A stretch of DNA of 64,000 nucleotides. Source: Flammeovirgaceae bacterium UBA5585. Its GTDB lineage: Bacteria > Bacteroidota > Bacteroidia > Cytophagales > Cyclobacteriaceae. Within the stretch, counting starts at the first letter, position 1, and every line of letters begins with the position of its first letter. The stretch is from contig DILT01000015.1 in NCBI GenBank assembly GCA_002425185.1, positions 48,707-112,706 on the forward strand, in the 5' to 3' direction. The notes below the pieces were generated by a model. It did not search any database, was not told where the DNA came from, and saw nothing but the letters and a program-made list of their open reading frames with translations. The translations under genes and the position numbers were made by a program. Of the stretch, positions 43,626 to 53,261 are shown one piece after another.

Positions 43626-45209
43626 ATGCCTGTCAAAGAAATAGTCCTTTCGCCTGAAGAGGCTTTTGATGAACACCGATTTACCCAATCGTTGTACGAA
43701 AAGCTCAAGTTAAAAAACGATGGTGATGTTTGGGTACGCCCGATAAAGCGCTCCATTGATGCGCGCGGAAAGAAGGTTGTGGTACGTGTTCTCTGCGAAA
43801 CTATAGCGGCTTCTGAAAAGCGACCGCTCATTACCTATACCAAAAACTTTGTTGATGTAAAAAATGCAAGACGTGTGCTGATTGTGGGTTCAGGCCCGGC
43901 CGGTTTGTTTGCTGCTCTTCGTTTACTGGAGCTGGGCTTAAAACCGATCATACTGGAACGCGGCCTTGATGTACAAACCAGGCGCAGGGATATTGCCGCC
44001 ATTAACAAGCAACATATCGTCAACCCTGATTCGAATTACTGTTTTGGCGAGGGTGGTGCAGGTACTTATTCGGATGGTAAATTATATACCCGGTCAAAGA
44101 AACGCGGTGATGTAAACCGAATTCTGGAGATACTGGTCGCGCATGGCGCGAAAGAAGAAATTCTTTTTGATGCGCATCCACACATTGGCACGAATAAACT
44201 TCCTAAGCTTATCGAGGAAATGAGGAAGAGTATTCTGGCGGCCGGAGGGGAAATACATTTTAATACTCGCGTCAGTGATTTTATAATTAAGAATGATAAA
44301 CTCACTGGCTTAAAATCAACTGACGGTAGTGTTGTTGAGGGCGATGCATTGATATTGGCCACGGGGCATTCCGCGCGCGATATTTTTGAGTTGCTATACA
44401 AACGAGGCATTTTGATTGAGCAGAAACCTTTTGCGCTGGGACTGAGGGTTGAACATAGTCAACAGTTTATTGATCGCATTCAATACCACTGCCCGGTTGA
44501 TCGTGGGCCTTATCTTCCTGCCTCATCTTATTCATTGGTACATCAGGCGCAGGTTAACGGGAACCAGCGTGGTGTATTTTCATTTTGCATGTGCCCGGGT
44601 GGGTTTATTGTTCCGGCTGCTACGGCACCCGGTGAGGTGGTGGTAAACGGTATGAGTCCATCACGCAGGGATTCACGCTTTTCAAATTCTGGTATAGTAG
44701 TTTCAGTGAATGAGGAAGACTTTCTGCCTTTTGCCCGCTTTGGTCCATTAGCCGGTATGCATTTTCAGGCAGCCATTGAACAGCAGGCGTGTGCTGTAGC
44801 AGGCAATACACAAACTGCTCCGGCCCAACGATTGGTAGATTTTGTAGATAGAAAAATATCATCCGCGTTGCTGGATACTTCGTATCAACCCGGCCTGGCT
44901 TCGGTTGACTTAACTGAAGTTCTGCCCGATTTTATTTCGGAAGCACTGCGTCAGGGCTTTCGGAACTTTGGCAGTAAGATGCGCGGTTATTTGACTAACG
45001 AAGCACAGGTGGTGGGCGTGGAGAGCAGAACATCGTCACCGGTTCGCATTCCGCGTGATGTTGAAACCCTCGAGCATCCGCAAGTAAAGGGTTTATTTCC
45101 ATGCGGAGAAGGTGCAGGCTATGCCGGGGGCATTGTTTCTGCAGCCATGGATGGCGAACGTTGTGCGGAGGCAGTAGTAAGAAAATTGACTTTGAAACTG
45201 AATACATGA
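43626..45209 (+). CDS. FAD-dependent oxidoreductase (COG2509-type)
   Basis: 527 aa. A ~85-residue N-terminal domain precedes a Rossmann FAD-binding motif RVLIVGSGPAGLFAALRLLE (~residue 80) and ILERG. The GEGGAGTYSDGKLYTRSK motif and the C-terminal FPCGEGAGYAGGIVSAAMDG identify the uncharacterised family often annotated NAD(P)/FAD-dependent oxidoreductase. The substrate is unknown. The stop overlaps the start of the next gene (ATGA), so the two are translationally coupled. Confidence 0.88.
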   Translation: MPVKEIVLSPEEAFDEHRFTQSLYEKLKLKNDGDVWVRPIKRSIDARGKKVVVRVLCETIAASEKRPLITYTKNFVDVKNARRVLIVGSGPAGLFAALRLLELGLKPIILERGLDVQTRRRDIAAINKQHIVNPDSNYCFGEGGAGTYSDGKLYTRSKKRGDVNRILEILVAHGAKEEILFDAHPHIGTNKLPKLIEEMRKSILAAGGEIHFNTRVSDFIIKNDKLTGLKSTDGSVVEGDALILATGHSARDIFELLYKRGILIEQKPFALGLRVEHSQQFIDRIQYHCPVDRGPYLPASSYSLVHQAQVNGNQRGVFSFCMCPGGFIVPAATAPGEVVVNGMSPSRRDSRFSNSGIVVSVNEEDFLPFARFGPLAGMHFQAAIEQQACAVAGNTQTAPAQRLVDFVDRKISSALLDTSYQPGLASVDLTEVLPDFISEALRQGFRNFGSKMRGYLTNEAQVVGVESRTSSPVRIPRDVETLEHPQVKGLFPCGEGAGYAGGIVSAAMDGERCAEAVVRKLTLKLNT

Positions 45210-45568
45210 AGACTGTAATCGTTGGCGCCACTCCAAATCCAGCGCGCTATGCCTATATGGCGGCTGATATGCTTACCGAATACGAACACGAGATTGTTCC
45301 CATTGGTATTAAAAAAGGCGAACTGTTTGGAAAAGAAATTTTAAACATACGCGAACGGCCACCGATCAAGGATGTTGACACAATCACCCTGTATATCGGT
45401 CCTGATCATCAGCCTGAGTGGTATACCTACCTGATCGGCTTGAAACCCAGGCGCATCATTTTTAACCCGGGAACGGAGAATTACGAATTTGAAAAACTTG
45501 CTGTCGAAAATAATATCGAACCTGTTGAAGCGTGCACGTTAGTGATGTTACGAACAGGACAATATTAA
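45206..45568 (+). CDS. CoA-binding (YccU-like) domain protein
   Basis: The ATG at 45206 overlaps the stop of the oxidoreductase gene. 120 aa Rossmann-like CoA_binding fold: MKTVIVGATPNPARYAYMAA, VPIGIKKGELFGKEIL, TITLYIGPDHQPEWYTYLIG, RIIFNPGTENYEFEKLA, ending with a conserved EACTLVMLRTGQY. The family binds CoA or acyl-CoA; no specific reaction is assigned. Confidence 0.85.
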   Translation: MKTVIVGATPNPARYAYMAADMLTEYEHEIVPIGIKKGELFGKEILNIRERPPIKDVDTITLYIGPDHQPEWYTYLIGLKPRRIIFNPGTENYEFEKLAVENNIEPVEACTLVMLRTGQY

Positions 45569-45574
45569 TTTGAG

Positions 45575-46084
45575 TTACCTGACCGGTTCATTGTCTTTTT
45601 GTACAGCGATTACGGAAACGCATACGATCCTCCATTCGCCATTTACTTTTTCCATTACCCGAACTTCAGCCTGTGGGGGGCGGTTTGAATCATCGGTTAC
45701 CTGTTGGGTAAAGCGAATGTAGGCCATGTTGCCCTGAATTTTTATATGGTGCCAGTCGCGTTTAATGTTAGCGGTGGAGGGCTTTGAAGTTTTGAAGTAA
45801 TTGTTAAATCCCTTACTGATATCCTCCCAACCGGAAAACGAATTGACATCCGTGGTATCGGCAAAAGACCAAAAGGCATAGGGCTCGTGAACCCATAGGC
45901 TGGCCCAGGTTTTCTGATCGATTTCGAAAAATGCTTTTGTTTCTTTTTCGATCGTTGCTCTTATCGCGGCTTCATCATTTACTGGCGGGGGACTTTTGGA
46001 TTTGCTTTTTTTGTCCTGTGCAAATAAACCTGCACATGAAAAGGTTAAAAGAATGAGGAACAGGGCGTGAATGGTGGGTTTCAT
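45575..46084 (-). CDS. Exported NTF2-like (DUF4440/SnoaL-type) protein
   Basis: 169 aa. Signal peptide with FSCAGLFAQ at its end, then a Lys/Ser/Pro linker and an NTF2-like domain (residues ~40-165: AIRATIEKETKAFFEIDQKT, FSFADTTDVNSFSGWEDI, MAYIRFTQQVT, KVNGEWRIVCVSVIA). Such cone-shaped folds include enzymes and binding proteins; no catalytic residues could be assigned. Convergent with the CoA-binding gene. Confidence 0.82.
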   Translation of the reverse strand: MKPTIHALFLILLTFSCAGLFAQDKKSKSKSPPPVNDEAAIRATIEKETKAFFEIDQKTWASLWVHEPYAFWSFADTTDVNSFSGWEDISKGFNNYFKTSKPSTANIKRDWHHIKIQGNMAYIRFTQQVTDDSNRPPQAEVRVMEKVNGEWRIVCVSVIAVQKDNEPVR

Positions 46085-46137
46085 ACACTATTAGGTTGGT
46101 TTGATATCGATTCGCATTTACCGCTTAAAAACAGAAC

Positions 46138-46287
46138 TCAAAAAGCAAACGAGTCATCCACAGGGGCCGGTAACGCTTGTATGATGGTAACAATTCCGGC
46201 AATAATTTTTCGGATAACCCCAACAGCAACAAAACTAAGTGTCAAGTAAATAAGCAGGAAATCAAGCTTTTTTAAGGCCAGTTTCAT
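46138..46287 (-). CDS. Possible 49-aa hydrophobic membrane protein
   Basis: Short ORF, ATG at 46287, TGA at 46138-46140. The translation is a basic N-terminus (MKLALKKLDF), one or two membrane stretches (LLIYLTLSFVAVGVIRKIIA, then GIVTIIQALP) and an acidic tail. Its composition is protein-like and it lies upstream of and on the same strand as the NTF2-like gene with a 53-base gap. There is no clear ribosome-binding site, and a chance ORF cannot be excluded. Family not recognised. Confidence 0.35.
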   Translation of the reverse strand: MKLALKKLDFLLIYLTLSFVAVGVIRKIIAGIVTIIQALPAPVDDSFAF

Positions 46288-46423
46288 AGGTTTTAGGTTA
46301 GGTGACTAAAAGTTAATGAAATGAATATGAATAGTCAAATCAAAACGCTGATTTGAGTATGATGTAAATCATATTCACAAAACCGGATTAAACAGTACCT
46401 TCATTGTTCTAAATCCCAATGCT

Positions 46424-47383
46424 ATGCTATCCGATGAAAAACTAATAAGTATTAAAAAGCTATACGCAAAGCCCGGCAAGAAGATCAGCCTGAAGGACTA
46501 TGACACCAAGTACACCGGCAAGCAGCTTAACCGAAAAGATGCTGAACAACTGTTGGATACAGGCCGAAAACATTTGGCGGAAATTCAGGATAAGCTATAT
46601 GCCCACAACCAGTATAGTGTTTTGATAATTTTTCAGGCCATGGATGCGGCCGGTAAGGATGGCGCGGTAAAGCACATCATGTCGGGGTTTAATCCGTTGG
46701 GGGTTAAGGTGTATAGTTTTAAAGCACCTAATTCGCATGAACTTGATCATGATTTTTTCTGGCGCCATAACCTGGCTATGCCGGCACGGGGTGAAATTGC
46801 TATCCATAATCGTTCGCACTATGAAAATGTGCTGGTCACGAAAGTCCACCCCGAGTGGATACTGAATGAAAACATCCCGGGTGTTGATTCGCTGAAAGAT
46901 ATTAACAAAGCCTTCTGGGATATGCGCTACAAACAGATTACCCGCTTTGAAAAGAACCTGACGGAAAATGGAACCATCATCCTGAAATTCTTTTTGCATG
47001 TTTCTAAGAAGGAACAGAAAAAACGTTTTCTCGAACGGATTGACGATCCATCCAAGAACTGGAAATTTTCCTTATCGGATCTTAAAGAAAGAGCCTACTG
47101 GGACGATTATCAAAAGGTGTATGAAGAAGCGATCTCAGAAACATCAAAAGAACATGCTCCCTGGTTTATTATTCCGGCTGATGATAAATGGTATGCCCGT
47201 TTGGCCATTGCAGCCGTTATTTATCGCGAGTTTGGAAAGTTGAAGTTGAGTTATCCAACCGTTACCGATTCACAAAAGGCAGAACTCCAAAAGGCCCGGC
47301 TTCATTTAATGGCGGAGAATGGTAATGGAAAGGATAAGCCCCAGGAGAAGCGTAAAAAGGTTAAGGTTGTAGCGCTCGATTGA
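46424..47383 (+). CDS. Polyphosphate kinase 2 family protein (PPK2)
   Basis: 319 aa. Walker A-like IFQAMDAAGKDGAVKHIM (~residue 70), the GVKVYSFKAPNSHELDHDFFWR stretch, and Walker B-like IAIHNRSHYENVLVTKVHPE are the PPK2 signature. A lid module with the KFFLHVSKKEQKKRFLERI segment follows, with a basic tail KRKKVKVVALD. PPK2 enzymes use polyphosphate to phosphorylate nucleotides; the class (AMP or ADP acceptor) cannot be decided by eye. The nearby ppk1 and ppx genes place it in a polyphosphate neighbourhood. Confidence 0.92.
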   Translation: MLSDEKLISIKKLYAKPGKKISLKDYDTKYTGKQLNRKDAEQLLDTGRKHLAEIQDKLYAHNQYSVLIIFQAMDAAGKDGAVKHIMSGFNPLGVKVYSFKAPNSHELDHDFFWRHNLAMPARGEIAIHNRSHYENVLVTKVHPEWILNENIPGVDSLKDINKAFWDMRYKQITRFEKNLTENGTIILKFFLHVSKKEQKKRFLERIDDPSKNWKFSLSDLKERAYWDDYQKVYEEAISETSKEHAPWFIIPADDKWYARLAIAAVIYREFGKLKLSYPTVTDSQKAELQKARLHLMAENGNGKDKPQEKRKKVKVVALD

Positions 47384-47385
47384 TA

Positions 47386-47787
47386 CTAATTTTGACTGGG
47401 TGGATCAACTTCTTTTTCCAAGGTGTTCAGATGAACGATTGTTCCCTTTTTTCGTAGTACTTCAGCAAGCTGAAGTTGGGTAACCTCTTCCGGCTTCACA
47501 TTACCCGAAGCCAGTTCTTCATAGGAGGTAAAGCTTTCTTTTGGCTTATAGATAACCTTAAAGCCAATGACTTTAGCGCGAAGTAAATTGGAGAGGGCCA
47601 GTAGACTATCCAGGCTTTTCTTTTCTTCACCATTCAACTGGTTTCTGCTGAAGATTTCCTGTATGGCTTTTTGAACCTGCGCATGGTCGATCGAATCTTT
47701 TTTATTGGCAAAAACGGGCACCGATTGTTGGGCAATTAAGGGTAGGTTGAGCTGTAAAAACAGCAGCAACAGAATCGTGTTTCTCAT
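47386..47787 (-). CDS. Exported hypothetical protein
   Basis: The ATG at 47787 gives the signal peptide MRNTILLLLFLQLNLPLIAQ; the frame to 47811 adds a short hydrophilic stretch that spoils it. The mature ~114 residues are helical and charged (VQKAIQEIFSRNQLNGEEKK, FTSYEELASGNVKPEEVTQ) with no recognised domain. It is convergent with the PPK2 gene with two bases between. Confidence 0.7.
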   Translation of the reverse strand: MRNTILLLLFLQLNLPLIAQQSVPVFANKKDSIDHAQVQKAIQEIFSRNQLNGEEKKSLDSLLALSNLLRAKVIGFKVIYKPKESFTSYEELASGNVKPEEVTQLQLAEVLRKKGTIVHLNTLEKEVDPPSQN

Positions 47788-47912
47788 CGTAGTTCGGGGT
47801 TCAGTTAGCACTAATCAGAAGAGCTATTTTTGGTCACAAATTGTGCCGAAATAAAGTTAATTTTTTAACGGTTAATTACCTGGTTTTCTTACGTTTTACG
47901 CATAAAAAAGCT

Positions 47913-47920
47913 TATTTTTG
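47913..47920 (+). promoter_or_regulatory. -7 promoter box of gyrB
   Basis: TATTTTTG matches TAnnTTTG and ends 20 bases before the gyrB ATG. The -33 region around 47885-47892 is T-rich (TTTTCTTA) but not a perfect TTTG, so the call is moderate. Confidence 0.45.
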
Positions 47921-47939
47921 AAGGTTTTAACCAAGTATC

Positions 47940-49895
47940 ATGACGGAACGAAAGAAGAAAGGTGCGGATGATTATTCGGCCAGTAATATTCAGGTTTTAG
48001 AGGGTTTAGAGGCGGTTCGCAAACGCCCCGCCATGTATATAGGCGATGTGAGCACAAAAGGACTTCACCACCTGATCTGGGAAGTGGTGGATAACTCCAT
48101 AGATGAGGCCCTTGCAGGCTATTGTGATGAAATACGGGTAACCATAAATGAAGATAATTCCGTGCTGGTAGAGGATAACGGTCGGGGTATTCCTACCGAT
48201 ATGCACGTGAAAGAAAAGCGCTCTGCGTTGGAAGTTGTAATGACGGTACTTCACGCAGGTGGTAAGTTCGATAAAAACACGTATAAGGTCTCCGGAGGAC
48301 TACACGGTGTTGGGGTTTCCTGTGTGAATGCACTTTCAGAAGTATTGCAGGCTACTGTTTACCGCGATGGAAAAATATGGGAGCAGGAATACCACAGAGG
48401 GGTTCCTCAATACGCTGTTCGTGTAATAGGTGAGTCTGACCGCAGCGGGACCTCAGTTCGTTTCCTTCCAGATAAGGAGATTTTCATCGTAACCGAATAT
48501 AACTATGTTACAGTAGCCTCACGGCTTAGGGAACTCGCCTTTCTGAACCCGGGTATTCGAATTTTTCTTACCGACCTTCGTGAGAAAGATGAAGAAGGAA
48601 AGCCACGTCAGGATCAGTTCTTTTCCGTTGGTGGCTTGCGCGAATTTGTGGCCTATATTGACTCAACCCGTGAAAAGCTGATACCCGAACCTATTTACAT
48701 TGAAAACGATAAGGGGTCTATTCCCATACAGGTGGCGTTGAGTTACAATACTTCGTTCAGTGAAAACCTGGTATCGTATGTAAACAATATCAATACACAT
48801 GAAGGCGGAACGCACGTGGCTGGTTTCAGAAGGGCGTTAACCCGTACGCTTAAAAATTATGCGGATAAATCGGGTTTGCTGGATAAAGTGAAAATTGAAA
48901 TCAATGGTGATGATTTCCGTGAAGGCCTTACGGCTGTTATTTCGGTAAAAGTTGCCGAACCCCAGTTTGAAGGACAGACCAAAACCAAACTTGGCAATTC
49001 AGATGCCATGGGTGCGGTGGATCAGTCCGTTGGTGAAGTGTTGCAGTATTACCTGGAAGAACATCCGCGTGAAGCGAAACTGATTGTCAGCAAGGTTATT
49101 CTGGCCGCTCAGGCGCGTCATGCTGCCCGCAAAGCGCGTGAAATGGTGCAGCGCAAAAATGTTTTAACCGGAACCGGCCTTCCCGGAAAACTAGCCGACT
49201 GTTCCAGTACAGACCCGGGTATATGTGAACTCTACCTTGTGGAGGGTGATTCGGCCGGTGGCTCTGCCAAGCAGGGAAGAGACCGCGCCTTTCAGGCCAT
49301 ACTTCCGTTGCGCGGAAAAATTCTGAATGTTGAGAAAGCTCAGGAGCATAAGATTTACGACAACGAAGAAATCAAGAATATGATTACTGCGCTGGGTGTA
49401 TCCTTCGGTACAGCCGATGACAATAAGGCCCTGAACATGGCCAAGCTCCGCTATCATAAAATCATAATTATGACGGATGCTGATGTGGATGGTAGTCATA
49501 TTCGTACCCTCATCCTTACATTCTTTTTCCGTTACATGCGTGAATTGATAGAGAACGGCTATATCTACATTGCATTACCGCCTTTATACCTGGTAAAGAA
49601 GGGAAGAGAGGAACGTTACTGCTGGACCGAAGAGGAGCGTGATGCACTGGTGAAAGAGTTGGGTGGAGGAAAGGATGACTCTGTAAACTTACAGCGCTAT
49701 AAAGGGTTAGGTGAAATGAACCCTGAACAGTTGTGGTCAACCACGATGGATCCTGCACGCAGAACCTTAAAGCAGGTGAGTATTGAATCGGCTGCCGAAG
49801 CCGATCATTTGTTCTCCATGCTGATGGGAGACGAGGTGGCTCCGCGCAGAGATTTTATTGAGAAGAACGCCAAGTACGCTCGTATCGATATTTAA
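47940..49895 (+). CDS. gyrB: DNA gyrase subunit B
   Basis: 651 aa, normal for bacterial GyrB. GHKL ATPase part: DNSIDEALAGYCDEI, VEDNGRGIPTDMH, GGLHGVGVSCVNALS. Transducer: NNINTHEGGTHVAGFRRAL. TOPRIM: ELYLVEGDSAGGSAKQGRDR and MTDADVDGSHIRTL, ending QRYKGLGEMNPEQLW. It could in principle be ParE, but the length and the N-terminal ASNIQVLEGLEAVRKRPAMY fit GyrB. It is transcribed from its own short upstream region. Confidence 0.95.
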   Translation: MTERKKKGADDYSASNIQVLEGLEAVRKRPAMYIGDVSTKGLHHLIWEVVDNSIDEALAGYCDEIRVTINEDNSVLVEDNGRGIPTDMHVKEKRSALEVVMTVLHAGGKFDKNTYKVSGGLHGVGVSCVNALSEVLQATVYRDGKIWEQEYHRGVPQYAVRVIGESDRSGTSVRFLPDKEIFIVTEYNYVTVASRLRELAFLNPGIRIFLTDLREKDEEGKPRQDQFFSVGGLREFVAYIDSTREKLIPEPIYIENDKGSIPIQVALSYNTSFSENLVSYVNNINTHEGGTHVAGFRRALTRTLKNYADKSGLLDKVKIEINGDDFREGLTAVISVKVAEPQFEGQTKTKLGNSDAMGAVDQSVGEVLQYYLEEHPREAKLIVSKVILAAQARHAARKAREMVQRKNVLTGTGLPGKLADCSSTDPGICELYLVEGDSAGGSAKQGRDRAFQAILPLRGKILNVEKAQEHKIYDNEEIKNMITALGVSFGTADDNKALNMAKLRYHKIIIMTDADVDGSHIRTLILTFFFRYMRELIENGYIYIALPPLYLVKKGREERYCWTEEERDALVKELGGGKDDSVNLQRYKGLGEMNPEQLWSTTMDPARRTLKQVSIESAAEADHLFSMLMGDEVAPRRDFIEKNAKYARIDI

Positions 49896-49961
49896 CAATT
49901 TTTTAACCGCATTAATGCTGTTGTCGGGAAGGCTCATACCACCTTGCAACAACCTCCAGCT

Positions 49962-52088
49962 ATGAACGACCCCGTAGCGATTAAAGATCAAGTAACCAGC
50001 CGGATTGATGAGAGCCGGTACATCAGTCGTGACCTGAGTTGGATTCAATTCAACTATCGCGTACTCGATCAGGCCAAGCACATCAACCGAAATATTTTCG
50101 ACCGGTTAAAATTCCTGGCGATAACTGCCTCTAACCTGGATGAATTTTGCACCATCCGGTTGGGCAGTTTGTATAATTATCTCGACTACGGAAAGGAACG
50201 TTTTGATTATAGCGGGCTGCGGGAAGAACCCTTTCGCAAACTCTTGCTGAACGCTATCCGTAACTTTGTTCAGGATCAGCACGAATACTTTATTTACAAG
50301 CTTAAACCGTTGTTTAATGATAACGGGTTTATGATCTGTCCCTATGCCGATCTTTCGGCAGATCACAAGAAATTGGTAAATGATTATTTCAATCGTACCA
50401 TCTTCCCCATGCTCACGCCAATGGCGTTTGATTCGTATCACACATTTCCGGTACTTAAGAATAATCGTTTGCTTTTTGGCGTAGTAACAAAGGTGGCGGG
50501 GGAGAGTCAGGAACAAAACAGGGTATCGTTTATTCAGGTGCCCAGCAACATTCCGCGTTTTTTCGAATTACTCGATGAGGATTCGTTTCGTTTTGTACCA
50601 GTGGAAGAAATCATTCGACATAATATTCACCATCTTTTCCGGAACATTGAAATACAAAGTATCAACCTGTTTCGTATCAACCGAAATGGCGACTTTACAT
50701 TGGATGAAAGTGATGACATTGAGTCTAATTTTCTGGAAGATCTTAAACAAAAACTGAAGACCAGACGCAGCGGCAGGGTGGTGCGCATGGAAGTTCAGGG
50801 CGAGGCCGACCCGTGGATGATGCGCTTGTTGAAAATTCAATGGGATATTGATGACCACAACATTTTTACGATACCTAACCAGAGCTTTCTTGACTTAGGC
50901 GGGCTAACCCAAATTATTGGACATTCTGAATTTAAAGGACGAAGAGGGCAACATCCGCAGCCCATCCTTCCGCTTAATTATCCGGAAGAAACTTCACAGG
51001 ATTTATTTGAGATACTGAAAGATCGCGATATTCTGTTGCATCATCCGTACAACTCTATGGAGCCCGTACTGGAATTGCTGGAAAAAGCTGCCGATGACCC
51101 GTATGTACTTTCCATCAAGATTACAATTTACCGTGTGGCTAAAGAATCGCGTGTGACTAGCGCGTTGCTGCGGGCAGCTGAGAATGGAAAACACGTAGCG
51201 GTGCTCTTTGAAGTGAAGGCACGCTTCGATGAAGAGAACAATATGCGTGAGGCTCAACGCCTGCAAAAGGCCGGTTGTTTTGTGATTTACGGTGTAGGCA
51301 GTTTAAAGACTCATACCAAACTGATGCTGATTGTACGCAAGGAAAAGAATGACCGGGTATTCCGGTATGTGCATCTTTCCAGTGGTAACTATAATGAATC
51401 AACGTCACGATTGTACACCGATATCGGACTGCTCACCACCCGGGAAGCCTATGCCAATGATGTTTCAGAATTCTTTAATGTAATTACCGGACATTCGTAT
51501 CCTACAACGTACCGAAACCTTATCACCTCACCCCGTGATATGCGCATTCAGTTGTGTAACCTGGTTAAGCGCGAAGCAGAAAATGCACAACAGGGTTTGC
51601 CAGCGGGCATTGTAATCAAAATCAATTCCTTACAGGACAAAGAACTCATAGATGAATTATACAATGCCTCTCAGGCTGGCGTTAAAATTAAGTTAATCGT
51701 GCGTGGCATGTGCAGCTTGCGGCCAGGCAGGCCGGGGTTAAGTGAGAATATCGAGGTGATTTCCATTGTTGGGGAGTATCTCGAGCATTCCAGAATATAT
51801 TATTTTCATAATGCTGGCGATCCTAAAGTGTATATCGGCAGTGCTGATGCCATGGTGCGCAGCTTCGACAGGCGGATTGAGTCGTTGTTTATGCTGGAAG
51901 AAGCCATCCTTAAAAAGCAGGCCATGAATATTCTTCGGTTTAATTTGAAGGATAATGTGAACACCTACATTATGCAGGAAGATGGAACCTACCTGTTAAA
52001 GGAACTTGATCATGAGCAGCCCTTTAATGTGCATAAGGAATTCTATACTGTATCGAAAGAAATGGTAAAGGATGTTCAGTTGTTCTAG
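49962..52088 (+). CDS. ppk1: Polyphosphate kinase 1
   Basis: 708 aa from the ATG at 49962 (a TTG at 49944 is the alternative). N-terminal domain with ISRDLSWIQFNYRVLDQA and the ASNLDEFCTIRLGSL ATP-site helix. Phospholipase-D-like halves carry the two key His residues: SLKTHTKLMLIVRKE (~450), which is autophosphorylated in known PPK1s, and GEYLEHSRIYYFHNAG (~608). SSGNYNESTSRLYTDIGLLT follows the first. It reversibly makes polyphosphate from ATP. Convergent with the Ppx/GppA gene, one base apart. Confidence 0.95.
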   Translation: MNDPVAIKDQVTSRIDESRYISRDLSWIQFNYRVLDQAKHINRNIFDRLKFLAITASNLDEFCTIRLGSLYNYLDYGKERFDYSGLREEPFRKLLLNAIRNFVQDQHEYFIYKLKPLFNDNGFMICPYADLSADHKKLVNDYFNRTIFPMLTPMAFDSYHTFPVLKNNRLLFGVVTKVAGESQEQNRVSFIQVPSNIPRFFELLDEDSFRFVPVEEIIRHNIHHLFRNIEIQSINLFRINRNGDFTLDESDDIESNFLEDLKQKLKTRRSGRVVRMEVQGEADPWMMRLLKIQWDIDDHNIFTIPNQSFLDLGGLTQIIGHSEFKGRRGQHPQPILPLNYPEETSQDLFEILKDRDILLHHPYNSMEPVLELLEKAADDPYVLSIKITIYRVAKESRVTSALLRAAENGKHVAVLFEVKARFDEENNMREAQRLQKAGCFVIYGVGSLKTHTKLMLIVRKEKNDRVFRYVHLSSGNYNESTSRLYTDIGLLTTREAYANDVSEFFNVITGHSYPTTYRNLITSPRDMRIQLCNLVKREAENAQQGLPAGIVIKINSLQDKELIDELYNASQAGVKIKLIVRGMCSLRPGRPGLSENIEVISIVGEYLEHSRIYYFHNAGDPKVYIGSADAMVRSFDRRIESLFMLEEAILKKQAMNILRFNLKDNVNTYIMQEDGTYLLKELDHEQPFNVHKEFYTVSKEMVKDVQLF

Positions 52089-52089
52089 T

Positions 52090-53028
52090 CTACATCCTTA
52101 GAATCTTTCTGCCTTTTGATTGATCCTCCGTGTTGGCAAATTCGATTTTCTTTTGTGATGAGTTCTTTTTGAACAGGTGCAGCATAATGCCATCTTTCAA
52201 TCCAACTTCGGGTACCTGAATGTATTTGGCATTTGCCCAAGCCATTACCTTGATATAAATACCGCTGGCCGGCACAATCACATCGGCCCGGTCGGGGTTC
52301 ATTTGAAGTTTGTAGATACGATCTTCAATGGAATGTTTTTCAATCATTTCCTTTATTTCAATAATCCTCTTAAGCGACATCTGCCGGTGCGGCTTAAGTT
52401 GGGCCAAATCAAAAATCTTACTGATGTTTCCACCGGTTCCAACAGCGGTAACCTTTCCATAGGTACTTTTTACATGCTGCTTCACCCACTTTTCCATATC
52501 GGCCCACATTTCCGGTGAGTCATGATGCTCCAGAATTCTTACCGATCCTATTTTGAAAGACCGGGTATTGATTTTTTTTCCGTGCACGTACAGGTTTAAT
52601 TCTGTACTGCCACCGCCTACATCGATGTGAAGGTATGTGGCATCGGAGAGATACGAAATAATAGCCTGGTTGATATACTCTGCCTCCTGTTTGCCATCGA
52701 TAATGTTAATGGACAAGCCGATTTCGTCTTCTACTTCCCGTGCCAGTTCCTGTCCGTTTTCCGATTCGCGCATGGCTGAGGTGGCGCAAACCATATAATC
52801 ATCTACTTCGTAAAGCTCGGTGAGCATCTTAAACACCCGCATCAGTTTTTTAAACTTCTCTTTGCTCTTATCACTAATGCGATTCATGGTAAATACATCA
52901 TGCCCCAAACGCAGCGGGAAACGAACGTATTCCATTTTTTTGAAGATGACCCGGTTTTCTTTATCGAGAACGGAAGAGACTTGAAAGCGAATGGCGTTGG
53001 AGCCAATATCAACAGCGGCTAATTTCAT
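52090..53028 (-). CDS. Ppx/GppA family phosphatase (exopolyphosphatase)
   Basis: The ATG at 53028 begins MKLAAVDIGSNAIRFQVSSV, the family's ASKHA start. Motifs: ICATSAMRESENG-like CATSAMRESENGQEL, HIDVGGGSTELNLYV and VTAVGTGGNISKIFDLA. 312 aa, so only the catalytic ASKHA domain without the C-terminal HD part. It releases phosphate from polyphosphate or pppGpp. The tail-to-tail arrangement with ppk1 suggests a polyphosphate role. Confidence 0.9.
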   Translation of the reverse strand: MKLAAVDIGSNAIRFQVSSVLDKENRVIFKKMEYVRFPLRLGHDVFTMNRISDKSKEKFKKLMRVFKMLTELYEVDDYMVCATSAMRESENGQELAREVEDEIGLSINIIDGKQEAEYINQAIISYLSDATYLHIDVGGGSTELNLYVHGKKINTRSFKIGSVRILEHHDSPEMWADMEKWVKQHVKSTYGKVTAVGTGGNISKIFDLAQLKPHRQMSLKRIIEIKEMIEKHSIEDRIYKLQMNPDRADVIVPASGIYIKVMAWANAKYIQVPEVGLKDGIMLHLFKKNSSQKKIEFANTEDQSKGRKILRM

Positions 53029-53089
53029 GTGCAGCAAAAATACGCCTTTGCCTTTTTCTTTTTAAGCACTTATTGTGTTTCTTTGCAAT

Positions 53090-53204
53090 ACTTATCCAGA
53101 AAGACTGAGGGACTGGGCCCATTGACGTCTTAGCATCCTGTTCAAACGATTGTTTAACGTTGTGCTAAATCCCAGGCTGATCGCAGCATCAGCCGAAGAT
53201 AAGT
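53090..53204 (+). ncRNA. SAM-I (S-box) riboswitch upstream of metH
   Basis: The P1 stem is a perfect 7-bp pair, ACTTATC (53090-53096) with GATAAGT (53198-53204). Inside are the S-box landmarks CAGA then GAGGGACTGGGCCC, TTGACGTCTTAGCA, and the pairing GCTAAATCCCAGGCTG, then CAGCATCAGCCGAA. It stands directly before the split methionine synthase genes. A promoter could lie at TTTG (53047-53050) with a weak -7 around 53071, placing the transcript start just ahead of P1. Confidence 0.93.
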
Positions 53205-53220
53205 AACCCACCTTACCGGG

Positions 53221-53259
53221 CTCTCTGGATAACGATGTGATGTATCACGTGTTAGAGAG
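53221..53259 (+). promoter_or_regulatory. Hairpin over the metH ribosome-binding region (riboswitch expression platform)
   Basis: CTCTCT (53221-53226) pairs with AGAGAG (53254-53259), with further pairing GTGA/TCAC inside. The stem ends two bases before the ATG at 53262 and lacks a T-run, so it would hide the ribosome-binding site rather than terminate transcription. Its link to the aptamer is inferred. Confidence 0.55.
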
Positions 53260-53261
53260 TT

